Of a stretch of DNA of 64,000 nucleotides, positions 31,792 to 43,786 are shown piece after piece. Under the pieces are notes generated by a model that did no database searches, was not told where the DNA came from, and saw only the letters and a program-made list of their open reading frames with translations. Origin of the DNA: Muraenolepis orangiensis (Eukaryota; Chordata; Actinopteri; Gadiformes; Muraenolepididae); assembly GCA_027704905.1 (NCBI GenBank), contig CM051001.1, forward strand, positions 37,294,554-37,358,553, written 5' to 3'. The number at the start of each line of letters is the position of its first letter. Positions within the stretch are counted from its first letter, which is position 1. The position numbers and the translations under genes were made by a program.

Positions 31792-34582
31792 AAGTCAAGT
31801 CAAGTTTATTGTCACTTCACAGTTTACACAAGTATAAAGCAGTGGTGTGAAAATCTTATGTGCAATACCCGACGGTATTGTTATAAAAATAAGGAGGAGG
31901 AGGGAGGGGAGCTCACCTCCAACGATATACTGGGCCGTCCGCACCACCCTTTGAAGCGCTCTGCGCTCGAGTGCGGTGCAGTTCCCGTACCAGGCGGTGA
32001 TACACCCTGTAAGAACACTCTCGATGGTGCCATCATAAAATGTTCTCAGGATGCGGGGGCCCATGCTGAATTTCTTCAGACGCCTGAGGAAATACAGGCG
32101 TTGTTGGGGCCTTTTCACCACGTGTGTGGTGTGCGTGGACCATGTGAGGTCCTCGGAGATGTGCATGCCGAGGAACTTGAAGCTGCTAACCCTCTCTACT
32201 GCAACACCGTTGATGGAGATAGGGCTTTGCTCTCCCCTCTGCTTCCTGAAGTCCACGATCAGCTCCTTGATCTTCTTGACGTAGAGGGCGAGGCTGTTCT
32301 CCTGGCACCACTGCTCCAGCGATCCGACCTCCTCCCTGTAGGCTGTCTCGTCGTCGCCGGCGATCAGGCCCATCACTGTCGTTTCGTCAGCAAACTTGAT
32401 GATGACGTTGGAGCTGTGCATAGCCATGCAATCGTGGGTGTAGAGGGAGTAGAGGAGAGAGCACAGCACGCATCCCTGGGTGGCTCCCGTGTTGAGGGTC
32501 AGTGGCTCTGAGGTGGTGCTGCCCATCCTCACCACCTGGCGGCGGTCCGACAGGAGGTCCAGTATCCAGCTGCACGTGGATGGGGACACGCCTAGACCTC
32601 TAAGCTTGAAGTCGAGCTTGGCAGGAACTATCGTGTTGAACGCTGAGCTGTAGTCCACAAACAGCATTCGCACATAACAGTTCTTTCCCTCCAGGTGGGA
32701 AAGGGCAGTGTGGCATGGCCATGGCCATGAGTCCAGCGTGGCAGGTAACACGGAGCAAATAAAATCCTTGACCAACCTCTCGAAGCATTTGCTGACAATC
32801 GAGGTGAGAGCTACAGGTCTATAGTCGTTCAGGCATGTTACCTTGGGTTGTTTAGGGACAGGCACGATGGTGGACATCTTAAAGACCGCGGGAACAACAG
32901 CCTGGGACAGGGAGAGGTTGAAGATGTCTGCAAAGACACCTGCCAACTGGTCTGCGCATGCTCTGAGGACGCGGCCCGGGATGTCGTCGGGGCTTGCCGC
33001 CTAACGGATGTTCAGCCGCTTGAAGGTGTGGCGCACATCCGCCTCCGAGATGTTCAGCAGGCTGGTGTCCTCAGGCGGCGCTGGCTTCGGCGGACTGCCG
33101 TTCACGTCGAACCGAGCAAAAAAAGTATTTAGCTCTCCTGGGAGGGAGGTAGAGGAGTTGTCTACACAACTGGTTCTCCCTCTGAAGTTCGTTATCGTCT
33201 GTAGCCCCTGCCACATACCCCTCGCGTCGTGGCTCTTGAATTTCTCTTCCACTCTGTCCTTATACTCCCGCTTGGCAGTGACGATGGTCTTGCAGAGGTC
33301 GTAACGGGCTCTCATATATTCCTCCATATTCCCGGAGCCAAAGGCGGCGTTACGCGCGTGTAGGGCAGCGCGAACATCGCCTTTAATCCACGGTTTCTGG
33401 TTGGGATATATATACGAACCGACTTGGTCAGAACAACGTCATCTATGCACTTCTTGATGAACCCGGTGACCGCCGACGCGTACTCGTTGATGTTATTGTC
33501 CGAGGCAACGGGAACGAATGTGCCAGTCTGCGCGATCAAAACAATCCTGCAGCATAGAGTCCAATTGGTCCGACCAGCATTGGACCTCCCTCACAGCGAT
33601 CGGTTGCTGCTTCAGTCTCTGCCTATAGGCGGGGAGTAGCTGGATAGAGCGGTGGTCTGATTTGCCGAACGGTGGGCGGAGGAGGGCCTTGTAGCCATCA
33701 CGGAAGGGGGTGTAGTAGTGGTCGAGGATCCGCTCGCCCCATGTGTTGCTCGTTATGTGTTGGTAGAACTTCGGGAGAACCTTCTTTAGGTTCGCCTTGT
33801 TGATGTCTCGGGGAAGTCTCGGAGGGCAGCCTCGGGGTGTGCCGACTCCTGTTTGCTGATAGCCCCATACAGTTCCTTCAGCACTGTGTCCGTGTTGGCT
33901 TGTGGGGGAATGTAAACAGGTACATTAACTCCCGAGGTAACCAGTATGGACGGCACATAAGCATCAGGTACTCCAGGTCCGGGGAACAGAAAACTTGAGG
34001 GGATGTACATGACTTTGGTTGCACCAAGATCTATTTATCATGAGACATACCCCCCCTCCGCGATCTTTACCGGAGAGAGCCTTTGTTCTGTCCGCCCGGT
34101 GGACGGAAAATCCCGTCGGCTCGATAGCTGCATCGGTAACCCCCTCCGACATCCATGATAGCAGATGATACAATTGTCCTTAGTTTCCCGGTGGAATTTA
34201 ATACGAGCCTGTAGCTCGCTTAACTTATTGTCCAGAGACTGTACATTAGCCAGTAGAATGGTGGGTAGTGGGGGGCGATCGGATCGACATCTCAGCCTGA
34301 CTAGCACGCCGGCTCGCTTCCCTCGCTTCTTCCTGCGACGCTTGCTTGTAATCGTGCCCAAGAGGGTCGGCGATAATCCAGCTGTGACGAAAGAATGAAA
34401 AAACTCCGGTAGACGGCGAGCGACTGTTGATCTCATCTCCAGAAGTGTGCAAAAGTTATAAATGAATGTGCTGCTAACTTCCTGAACAAAAATAGTTATC
34501 GATAAAAAGAATAAATAACAAAAAACTGCGTCGTCGTGCGGGAGCTCGCGACACGGCATCCATCTCGTAAGGCGCCATACTC
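31792..34582 (-). mobile_element. LINE A copy 4, nearly full length, inserted in LINE F
   Basis: It runs from the GAGTATGGCGCC 5' end (34582) to the AAGTCAAGTCAAG tail (31792). Its deletions differ from copy 2: about 270 bp at the C-terminus/3' UTR (31895), 45 bp after PATLDSW (32735) and pieces of the endonuclease (33810, 33930, 34160). RT motif C reads FADETT. A TAA at 33002 splits the linker from RT. It is inactive. Confidence 0.92.
31795..32946 (-). pseudogene. LINE A RT frame, copy 4, altered active site
   Basis: 383 codons from MAGVFADIFNLSLSQ through NDYRPVALTSIVSKCFERLV, FVDYSSAFNTI (A), NTGATQGCVLCSLLYSLY (B, normally APQG and LSP) and FADETT (C, Glu for the second Asp, near 32390). 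The C-terminal part is replaced by read-through of the deleted 3' region. The substitutions in motifs B and C predict a dead enzyme. Confidence 0.85.
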
Positions 34583-34907
34583 CAATATTCATTGCCCATT
34601 TGTGAGTTAAAGTCTCCTAGGAGGACTATGGAGGTTGTCCAAGAAGGCGGGATATTCTGAACTGTTGTTTGGCACATAGGCACAAAGAACAGTCAGACTT
34701 TACCCCCCATGACACTAAGGTGTAGGGAGGACACCCCCGGTGGACACTTGCCCACCGGGGTAAAGTCCAACATAGCGGCACTCGTGAGTATCCCCACACC
34801 CGCCCGGTGCCTCACACCCTGAGCAACTCCAGGGCTTACGGGCTTCCTCCGGGCAGGGTATCCTCACTTGTTCTTGTTTGTTTGATCATTGAAGTCTTTG
34901 AACCATT
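34583..34907 (-). mobile_element. LINE F copy 1, endonuclease segment
   Basis: Matches the complement of 50160-50450 of LINE F copy 2. The minus strand reads SIVLLGDFNSQMGNE, an endonuclease motif, in frame 34474-34683. It lies between LINE A copy 4 and a solo LTR. Confidence 0.78.
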
Positions 34908-35412
34908 TGTCACGGTTACGTTGGTTGACAGGGGGCGTGGCCAAGCCACGTGCGCTGGCGGCGCACACACACATCTGTCAACTATTGCCGTGGCTAATTG
35001 CTAATCCCCTCACCTGGCTTCCCGTTACCCCAATGTTAGGTTGTACGTCTTACTGCACGTCATACGTTGTTCACGTTAAGTCGTATGTTCTGGACGGAAT
35101 CGCCACGTCACGTTGATGTCCCGGAGATCCAGACCCCGATCCCTTGCCTATCCCACGTCACCCGCCTGTCTCGCGTTACTCTCGATACGAGCTCCCCGGT
35201 AATTATATTTACATGTCTGGTACCTGTCGCTATTCCGACCTCCCGGTATCTAGACTCCCGGTTCCCAGACCCCTGGACTGTCCCTGATCACTCTAGTGTT
35301 GTGTTTGAGTTGTGTTGTGCTTGTGTTGTGCATGCTTGAGATAAAGCTTTATGTTATAGCTCCACTCTCTTGGTCTGCGTTCTGGGTCCCCCGAACAATC
35401 CCACTCGTGACA
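34908..35412 (+). mobile_element. Solo LTR 1
   Basis: A 505-bp segment beginning TGTCACGGTTACG and ending ACTCGTGACA, with a perfect 5-bp target duplication CCATT at 34903-34907 and 35413-35417. An AGATAAAGC-type polyadenylation region is near 35340. It is inserted in the 5' part of LINE F and has no internal domain, so it arose by LTR-LTR recombination. The strand is given by the polyadenylation-like signal only. Confidence 0.9.
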
Positions 35413-35417
35413 CCATT

Positions 35418-35575
35418 CTTAGTCTGGCCCCTCCCCTGAGACCAATCTGCCATGGGAGACCCTACCAGGAGCACTAGGCTCCAGACAACACAGCTCGCAG
35501 GTTCACAGGGACACCCAAACCTCTCCACCACGATAAGGTGATGGTTCTCGGAGAGGCTCCTAACCAGGTTATGAA
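35418..35575 (-). mobile_element. LINE F copy 1, 5'-most segment
   Basis: Continuation of LINE F after the solo LTR (CCTCTCCACCACGATAAGG is characteristic of the family's 5' coding region on the minus strand). Confidence 0.7.
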
Positions 35576-35579
35576 AGGT

Positions 35580-35642
35580 GTGTAAGTCGCTTTGGATAAA
35601 AGCGTCTGCCAAATGCCCTAAATGTAAATGTAAATGTAAATG
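35580..35642 (+). mobile_element. LINE C-type 3' terminal tail
   Basis: GTAAGTCGCTTTGGATAAAA then GCGTCTGCCAAATGCCC and four TAAATG repeats, merging into a GT microsatellite. Only the last about 60 bp of the element are present. Confidence 0.8.
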
Positions 35643-35823
35643 TGTGTGTGTGTGTATGTGTGGTTATAAAAGTGGTGTGTGTGGTTATGAAAGTAGTGTG
35701 TGTGGTTATGAAAGTGGTGTGTGTGTGTGGTTATGAAAGTGGTGTGTGTGTGTGTGTGTGGTTATGAAAGTGGTGTGTGTGTGTGTGTGTGTGGTTATGA
35801 AAGTGGTGTGTGTGTGTGTGTGT
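35640..35823. repeat. GT-rich minisatellite (GGTTATGAAAGTGGT)n with GT runs
   Basis: Units of GTGTGTGGTTATGAAAGTG with variable GT length, about six copies. A similar sequence occurs at 30330-30390. Confidence 0.9.
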
Positions 35824-36293
35824 TGTCACAGCTTGCATTCCTGCCTCCTCGCTTCCACATCACTTGATCAGGTAGCCACGCCCCCTAATTCCGCAACCCA
35901 GCTCTGCCCGCTCTGTGCCACTCCGGGTTTTCCTGTTTGCCGTGTCATACTGGTCTCACCTGTTGTCAATCCCATCTCACTTACCAAGCTGTATTTAAAC
36001 CATGTGTTGTCTGTCATTCAGGGCTTGATTATCACACAGATTCTCGGAAAGCCTCATGTCTTTAACATGTTTAAGTATCACGTCTTGTGTTCTGTTTTTT
36101 GATTGACCTTTTCTGACCATCGCCTGGATAACAACCTTGTTTTTGCCTCAGCGTTATTGTACCTTTGCCTCTACCCTCGACAACCGGTTACCGACCTCTG
36201 CTTGCCTTCCGTTTGTGGACGATTCAAATTTTTTTTTTGTTACCCTGTTTCCACCGCTCTACTTTTGGGTCCCACCTACACCAAGCCCTGACA
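35824..36293 (+). mobile_element. Solo LTR 2
   Basis: A 470-bp segment starting TGTCACAGCTTGC and ending AGCCCTGACA, flanked by TGTGT on both sides (35819-35823, 36294-36298). The duplication is inside a GT microsatellite, so by itself it is weak, but the termini match those of solo LTR 1 (TGTCAC...TGACA). TATTTAAAC at about 35992 may be its TATA box. Confidence 0.78.
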
Positions 36294-36298
36294 TGTGT

Positions 36299-36640
36299 GG
36301 TGTGTTTTAATGGGTGTGGTTAAGGAGACTTGTAGGACTGTTGGTTTAAGTGAAGCGACTCGGAAGCTAAAATGAGGCCATGAGCTTTGGGGAGAACAGA
36401 GTCCTGGAGTCAGGTGGAAGAAGCCTCACCTGGCCCCAGTCAGACTGATTAGAGTCTGGTTGAAGTAGCCTCACCTGGCCCCAGTCAGACTGATTAGAGT
36501 CTGGCCCCTGCAGGGCCCCCTGCAGGGCCAAAGCTCAGGTGCCTCAACATGGAGCCGACTGCTGCCCTCTGGTGTCTATGGCTGGTAATAGCGGATGGAT
36601 ATTTGATTTATGATGTGCATATTATTATGAGAGTGGTATA
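36299..36640. repeat. Non-coding with a 56-bp tandem duplication
   Basis: The unit GAAGCCTCACCTGGCCCCAG plus CAGACTGATTAGAGTCTGG is present twice at about 36418-36505. A CCCCTGCAGGGCC palindromic pair follows (36505-36530). I see no gene. Confidence 0.7.
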
Positions 36641-36654
36641 CATATCGTATATTA

Positions 36655-37910
36655 ACTATTCCATTCCTGAGTCCCTAGACCCACTCCAGTTTGCATACAG
36701 ACCAAACAGGTCTGTAGACGACGCCATCTCCCTGTCTCATACGGCCCTGCAGCACCTAGACAGGAGGGACACCTACGTCAGACTGCTGTTGACTACAGCT
36801 CACCATCGTTCCCTCCAAGCCAGTCCTGAAACTGAGGGACCTGGCCTCCTGCCCGTAAGGAGGCCTCCTGGCAGGCCTCAAGTGGTGAAGATTGGGAACA
36901 ACATCTCATCCACTTTGGTCCTCAACACCGGAGCACCCCAAGGCTGCTGCCTCAATCCCCGGCTGTACTCGCTGTACACACATGACTGTACTGCCACGCA
37001 CAGCAATAATTGGATTATCAAGTTTGCAGACGACACCACCTCACAGATGAGGTAGTCCGGCTAACAGGACAACAGCCTCGCACTGAATGTCAGCAAGACT
37101 AATGAGCTCATCGTGGACTTCAGGAACCACCGGAGCACCCACTCCACCATCAGCCTGGACGGGACACCGGTGGAAGTCGTCAGCTGCTTCTGTTTCCTTG
37201 GACTACAGATCTCCAACAACCTGGTATGGACCCACAACACGGAGGTCATGCTGAAAAAGGCACACCAGCGCCTCTATGCTCTGTGGTGCCTCAGGAGAAG
37301 CGGAATAGGCCAGAAGTGGCTAGTGAACTTCTCCCGTGGCACCGGAGAGAGCGTCCTGACGGGTGGCGTCACTGTGTGGTACGGCAACACCACTGAACAG
37401 GACAAGAAAGCCATCCAGAGGGTCGTGAGGACGGCGAGAAGATCATCGGGTGTGCACTTCCATGCATTGAGGAGATCATCTCTTCTCCCCCCTACGGTGC
37501 AGTCGCCGGTTCTTCAGCATCCATACAAGTACTTCCAGGTTCAAGGATAGTTTTTATCCACAGACAGTGCCCCTACTGAACTGATAGGAGTGCTGCCATC
37601 AGTGCTGCTATCATAACATGTCATTAACATTACACTTACATACTCTGCTGGACTCTCTGGACTCATCCCAGTTACTGCTCTGTACTGCACTGTATTCATG
37701 ATGCTGCTGCACTACTGGCACTTTAAAATGGTTTTTAAATGCTTTCTGCACAATTCAAAACATGTACATATCATCAGTCACTTTATTTTTATTGTTATTT
37801 TTATTGTGTACAGTATTTTTTATTTTATTTATAGTATATTGCTTTAGAAAATTCGTACTGCATTGTACGTTGCATATGGCAAATACAAAAATAAAGTGTG
37901 GCGTCTCATT
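36655..37910 (+). mobile_element. LINE D copy 4, 3' half and 3' UTR
   Basis: RT pieces: IPESLDPLQFAYRPNRSVDD, NTGAPQGCCLNPRLYSLY (B), FADDTT (C, 37030), then TPVEVVSCFCFLGLQISNN, FSRGTGESVLTGGVTVWYGN and VVRTARR. Motif A is destroyed near 36790 and a deletion follows motif C. The 3' UTR (37550-37910) ends GGCAAATACAAAAATAAAG. It matches the minus-strand D tail at 49330-49690. Confidence 0.85.
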
Positions 37911-38247
37911 ATGAATTAAAGCAGGTATTCCACCCAAGAGGAGAATGCTTTATGAAATGTTTCACTTGTCAAGGTCTGTTGGCGTCTGTAAGCACCATGA
38001 CACCTAATTCAGAAAACAGGTGAAGAAACTTGGGTGATGCGACGGGTCCAAACGGACCTGAACCATTGCCTTGTGATCATTAGCTGTTGGTGAATATCAC
38101 ATCTGTCTAGATCCCACTAGCTGTTATTGTTTCGATTACTAACCTTTTTATAGCCTGTCCTAGTATTCCCTTGTTACATGTTAAGGACATTTGCTGCTGC
38201 ATGCCCTCTAGATAGTTTATCATGTGATGAGTGTTCTATGAGTTCTA

Positions 38248-38578
38248 ATTCACTTTTCACTTTACACATGTCACTTTTCAGTTGAGTTATTTATTAATAT
38301 ATTATTCTGCCAATTTGCACTATACGTATTGTTGTGTATTGTATATACCTACGTATTACTGTAATAATACTGTAAATTTATCTTCATTTATCAATACATT
38401 TAGATTTCATTTAACTATATTTTTGTTTATACAATTTTTATTAGTTAGTTGTTTTGTTTTTTAGCTTAGGTATTAGTATTTTTTGTGTGTGCATTTATTC
38501 CCCCTGTGTCAACTGTTGCACCTTAATTTCCCTCGGGATTAATAAAGTAATCTGAATCTGAATCTGAATCTGAATCTG
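38248..38578 (+). mobile_element. LINE B 3' UTR fragment
   Basis: Matches 3700-4068 and 26360-26703, from TTCACTTTTCAC to the AATCTGAATCTGAATC tail, which ends exactly where the 30-bp minisatellite begins. Confidence 0.88.
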
Positions 38579-41500
38579 AGTGTCCTCTAGGTGTTTTATC
38601 ATGGATTGAGTGATGAGTGCCCTCTAGGTAGTTTATCATGTGATGAGTGATGAGTGCCCTCTAGGTAGTTTATCATGTGATGAGTGATGAGTGCCCTCTA
38701 GGTAGTTTATCATGTGATGAGTGTCCTCTAGGTAGTTTATCATGTGACCAGTGTCCTCTAGGTAGTTTATCATGTGATGAGTAATGAGTGTCCTCTAGGT
38801 AGTTTATCATGCGATGAGTGCCCTCTAGGTAGTTTATTATGTGATGAGTAATGAGTGTCCTCTAGGTAGTTTATCATGTGATGAGTGTCCTCTAGGTAGT
38901 TTATCATGTGATGAGCAATGAGTGTCCTCTAGGTGGTTTATCATGTGATGAGTGTCCTCTAGGTAGTTTATCACGTGATGAGTGTCCTCTAGGTAGTTTA
39001 TCATGTGATGAGTGATGAGTGGCCTCTATGTAGTTTATCATGTGATGAGTGATGAGTGTCCTCTAGGTAATTTATCATGTGATGAGTATCTTCTAGGTGG
39101 TTTTTCATGTGATGAGTGTCCTCCAGGTAGTTTATCATGTGATGAGTGATGAGTGTCCTCTAGGTAGTTTATCATGTGATGAGTGTCCTCTAGGTAGTTT
39201 ATCACGTGATCAGTGTCCTCTAGGTAGTTTATCATGTGATCAGTGTCTTCTAGGTGGTTTATCATGTGATGAGTGTCCTCTAGGTAGTTTATCATGTGAT
39301 GAGTGTCCTCTAGGTAGTTTATCATGTGATGAGTGTCCTGTAGATAGTTTATCATGTGATGAGTGTCCGCTAGATAGTTTATCATGTGATGAGTCTCCTC
39401 TAGGTAGTTTATCATGTGATGAGTGATGAGTGTCCTCTAGGTAGTTTATCATGTGATGAGTAATGAGTGTCCTCTAGGTAGTTTATCATGTGATGAGTGA
39501 TGAGTGTCCTCTAGGTAGTTTATCATGTGATGAGTGTCCTCTAGGTAGTTTATCATGTGATGAGCAATGAGTGTCCTCTAGGTGGTTTATCATGTGATGA
39601 GTGTCCTCTAGGTAGTTTATCACGTGATGAGTGTCCTCTAGGTAGTTTATCATGTGATGAGTGATGAGTGGCCTCTATGTAGTTTATCATGTGATGAGTG
39701 ATGAGTGTCCTCTAGGTAATTTATCATGTGATGAGTATCTTCTAGGTGGTTTTTCATGTGATGAGTGTCCTCTAGGTAGTTTATCATGTGATGAGTGATG
39801 AGTGTCCTCTAGGTAGTTTATCATGTGATGAGTGGCTTCTATGTAGTTTATCATGTGATGAGTGATGAGTGTCCTCTAGGTAATTTATCATGTGATGAGT
39901 ATCTTCTAGGTGGTTTTTCATGTGATGAGTGTCCTCTAGGTAGTTTATCATGTGATGAGTGATGAGTGCCCTCTAGGTAGTTTATCATGTGATGAGTGTC
40001 CTCTAGGTAGTTTATCATGTGATGAGTGATGAGTGTCCTCTAGGTAGTTTATCATGTGATGAGTGCCCTCTAGGTCGTTTATCATGTGATGAGTGTCCTC
40101 TAGGTAGTTTATCATGTGACCAGTGTCCTCTAGGTAGTTTATAATGTGATGAGTGATGAGTGTCCTCTAGGTAGTTTATCATGTGATGAGTGATGAGTGT
40201 CCTCTAGGTAATTTATCATGTGATGAGTGTCCTCTAGGTAGTTTATCATGTGATGAGCAATGAGTGTCCTCTAGGTGGTTTATCATGTGATGAGTGTCCT
40301 CTAGGTAGTTTATCACGTGATGAGTGTCCTCTAGGTAGTTTATCATGTGATGAGTGATGAGTGGCCTCTATGTAGTTTATCATGTGATGAGTGATGAGTG
40401 TCCTCTAGGTAATTTATCATGTGATGAGTATCTTCTAGGTGGTTTTTCATGTGATGAGTGTCCTCTAGGTAGTTTATCATGTGATGAGTGATGAGTGTCC
40501 TCTAGGTAGTTTATCATGTGATGAGTGGCTTCTATGTAGTTTATCATGTGATGAGTGATGAGTGTCCTCTAGGTAATTTATCATGTGATGAGTATCTTCT
40601 AGGTGGTTTTTCATGTGATGAGTGTCCTCTAGGTAGTTTATCATGTGATGAGTGATGAGTGGCCTCTAGGTAGTTTATCATGTGATGAGTGTCCTCTAGG
40701 TAGTTTATCATGTGATGAGTGATGAGTGTCCTCTAGGTAGTTTATCATGTGATGATTGCCCTCTAGGTCGTTTATCATGTGATGAGTGTCCTCTAGGTAG
40801 TTTATCATGTGACCAGTGTCCTCTAGGTAGTTTATAATGTGATGAGTGATGAGTGCCTCTAGGTAGTTTATCATGTGATGAGTGATGAGTGTCCTCTAGG
40901 TAATTTATCATGTGATGAGTATCTTCTAGGTGGTTTTTCATGTGATGAGTGTCCTCTAGGTAGTTTATCATGTGATGAGTGATGAGTGTCCTCTAGGTAG
41001 TTTATCATGTGATGAGTGTCCTCTAGGTAGTTTATCATGTGATGAGTGATGAGTGTCCTCTAGGTAGTTTATCATGTGATGAGTGCCCTCTAGGTCGTTT
41101 ATCATGTGATGAGTGTCCTCTAGGTAGTTTATCATGTGACCAGTGTCCTCTAGGTAGTTTATAATGTGATGAGTGATGAGTGTCCTCTAGGTAGTTTATC
41201 ATGTGATGAGTGTCCTCTAGGTAGTTTATCATGTGATGAGTGTCCTCTAGGTAGTTTATCATGTGATGAGTGTCCTGTAGATAGTTTATCATGTGATGAG
41301 TGTCCGCTAGATAGTTTATCATGTGATGAGTCTCCTCTAGGTAGTTTATCATGTGATGAGTGATGAGTGTCCTCTAGGTAGTTTATCATGTGATGAGTAA
41401 TGAGTGTCCTCTAGGTAGTTTATCATGTGATGAGTGATGAGTGCCCTCTAGGTTGTTTATCATGTGATGAGTGTCCTCTAGGTAGTTTATTATGTGATGA

Positions 41501-42730
41501 GTAATGAGTGTCCTCTAGGTAGTTTATCATGCGATGAGTGCCCTCTAGGTAGTTTATTATGTGATGAGTAATGAGTGTCCTCTAGGTAGTTTATCATGTG
41601 ATGAGTGTCCTCTAGGTAGTTTATCATGTGATGAGCAATGAGTGTCCTCTAGGTGGTTTATCATGTGATGAGTGTCCTCTAGGTAGTTTATCACGTGATG
41701 AGTGTCCTCTAGGTAGTTTATCATGTGATGAGTGATGAGTGGCCTCTATGTAGTTTATCATGTGATGAGTGATGAGTGTCCTCTAGGTAATTTATCATGT
41801 GATGAGTATCTTCTAGGTGGTTTTTCATGTGATGAGTGTCCTCTAGGTAGTTTATCATGTGATGAGTGATGAGTGTCCTCTAGGTAGTTTATCATGTGAT
41901 GAGTGTCCTCTAGGTAGTTTATCATGTGATCAGTGTCTTCTAGGTGGTTTATCATGTGATGAGTGTCCTCTAGGTAGTTTATCATGTGATGAGTGTCCTC
42001 TAGGTAGTTTATCATGTGATGAGTGTCCTGTAGATAGTTTATCATGTGATGAGTGTCCGCTAGATAGTTTATCATGTGATGAGTCTCCTCTAGGTAGTTT
42101 ATCATGTGATGAGTGATGAGTGACCTCTAGGTAGTTTATCATGTGATGAGTAATGAGTGTCCTCTAGGTAGTTTATCATGTGATGAGTGATGAGTGTCCT
42201 CTAGGTTGTTTATCATGTGATGAGTGTCCTCTAGGTAGTTTATTATGTGATGAGTAATGAGTGTCCTCTAGGTAGTTTATCATGTGATGAGTGTCCTCTA
42301 GGTAGTTTATCATGTGATGAGCAATGAGTGTCTTCTAGGTGGTTTATCATGTGATGAGTGTCCTCTAGGTAGTTTATCACGTGATGAGTGTCCTCTAGGT
42401 AGTTTATCATGTGATGAGTGATGAGTGGCCTCTATGTAGTTTATCATGTGATGAGTGATGAGTGTCCTCTAGGTAATTTATCATGTGATGAGTATCTTCT
42501 AGGTGGTTTTTCATGTGATGAGTGTCCTCTAGGTAGTTTATCATGTGATGAGTGATGAGTGTCCTCTAGGTAGTTTATCATGTGATGAGTGTCCTCTAGG
42601 TAGTTTATCATGTGATGAGTGATGAGTGTCCTCTAGGTAGTTTATCATGTGATGAGTGTCCTCTAGGTAGTTTATCATGTGATGAGTGCCCTCTAGGTAG
42701 TTTATCATGTGATGAGTGATGAGTGTCCTG
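38579..42730. repeat. 4.1-kb minisatellite, 30-bp and 37-bp units
   Basis: The basic 30-bp unit is GTCCTCTAGGTAGTTTATCA plus TGTGATGAGT; a 37-bp form has an extra GATGAGT. More than 120 units. A higher-order repeat of about 650-690 bp is visible: the rare variant GAGCAATGAG recurs at 38914, 39563, 40256, 41634 and 42320. Since 30 bp is ten codons, stop-free frames of 60-125 codons appear on both strands; these are not genes. Confidence 0.97.
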
Positions 42731-42737
42731 TGATATA

Positions 42738-42892
<155 letters not shown>

Positions 42893-42950
42893 GCGTCAAG
42901 AAGAGTGGGCGTGCTTTTGTTCGCAGCACCATTTTATGATCTCCCTCGTT

Positions 42951-43441
42951 TCCCCCCCCCCCCCCCCCAAGTCTTTAATTGACGCTGCCCTCCCTCCTCC
43001 CACCTCCCTCCTCTTGGTACCGATGAGAGGGGACGAGAGGCAGTACCGGAGGAGGTAAGAAGACGGCGCACTTTGGACAAGTTGCGCACCGACAGCTCCG
43101 CGTCAAAGCGCATCGGCACCTGACGCACCGGCACGAGGAGAGATGAGACTCGCATGAGGAGAGAGGAGACTCGCATGAGGAGAGATGAGACTCGCACGAG
43201 GAGAGATGAGACTCGCATGAGGAGAGAGGAGACTCGCACGAGGAGAGATGAGACTCGCATGAGGGAAACGCTGCCACGATCTTTAAAGCCTTAAACTTTT
43301 TAAAACAGCCGACCTCCATGAGTCTATAATCGATCCCCGCGGAGGGTCGCTCGAGGTAAACCGGTTCACTCGAGGTAAACCGGTTCACCGACCATCTACG
43401 GAAGACACAACAGATTAGCATTCGTGTCGCGCGCATCCAAA
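42951..43441 (+). promoter_or_regulatory. Likely 5' UTR and proximal promoter of cacna2d3
   Basis: The sequence upstream of the cacna2d3 ATG is CpG-richer than its surroundings and has no obvious TATA box. It starts with a C homopolymer of about 18 (42951-42968), then CT-rich boxes, then a 21-bp tandem array (43143-43264) and a twofold 19-bp direct repeat containing GAGGTAAACCGGTTCAC (about 43350-43388). The transcription start cannot be placed. The call rests on position and composition only. Confidence 0.45.
43143..43264. repeat. 21-bp tandem array in the cacna2d3 5' region
   Basis: Six copies of ATGAGACTCGCATGAGGAG plus AG with small changes (GCACGAG, AGGAGAC). It lies 180 bp before the start codon. 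Confidence 0.92.
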
Positions 43442-43548
43442 ATGCAAGTGGACCCAAGAAGAGTAAGGTGTCGCCTGGTCCTGGTCCTGGTGGGTCTGGG
43501 CTGCTGGGTCACGGAGGTCGGACCTTCTCAGAGTATCCCTCCGGCTGT
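43442..43548 (+). CDS. cacna2d3: cacna2d3 coding exon 1: start codon and signal peptide
   Basis: First coding exon of the calcium channel auxiliary subunit alpha2delta-3, an extracellular, membrane-anchored protein that raises surface expression of CaV channels. The 107 nt encode 35 residues plus two bases of a split Val codon. A basic n-region (RRVRCR, residues 6-11) is followed by a hydrophobic core (LVLVLVGLGCW, 12-22), a good secretory signal peptide with cleavage probably near residues 25-29. The exon ends in GT followed by the donor GTGAGT at 43549. The start is supported by an in-frame TAA at 43376-43378 with no other ATG between. Joined to exon 2 it reads IPPAVVKLWAS, matching the family's IPLSVVKLWAS as I remember it. 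The signal peptide itself is poorly conserved between species, so the identification rests mainly on exons 2 and 3. Confidence 0.88.
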
Positions 43549-43786
43549 GTGAGTACACCTTATATGAGACACGAAGTAGTACGAAGAGATCACTCATTGA
43601 TCTCTCATTTAATCAGCTTCACGAACCACGCTACCCCATGGGAACCATGTACACCAAACTGACATTGAAGAGAAAGCAAACATGTATATCACATTCTGTC
43701 ATTGATCAAAGAGAAAGCAAACATGTATATCACATTCTGTTAAGTAGAAAGCTGTTTGCTGTTATTCATTGTGAATAATTGAATAA

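Noticed and set aside
38579..42730. Open frames of 60-125 codons (MINYLEDTHH- and LGSLSCDECP-type repeats) on both strands
   Set aside because: The 30-bp unit lacks stops in several frames, so frames appear on both strands at once and end with variant units. No start context, composition or domain supports a protein.
38579..42730. CRISPR array
   Set aside because: The 30-bp units are directly contiguous, there are no unique spacers, and the genome is vertebrate.
43468..43662. 65-codon frame starting MSPGPGPGGSG over exon 1
   Set aside because: A shadow in the wrong frame over cacna2d3 exon 1 and its intron.
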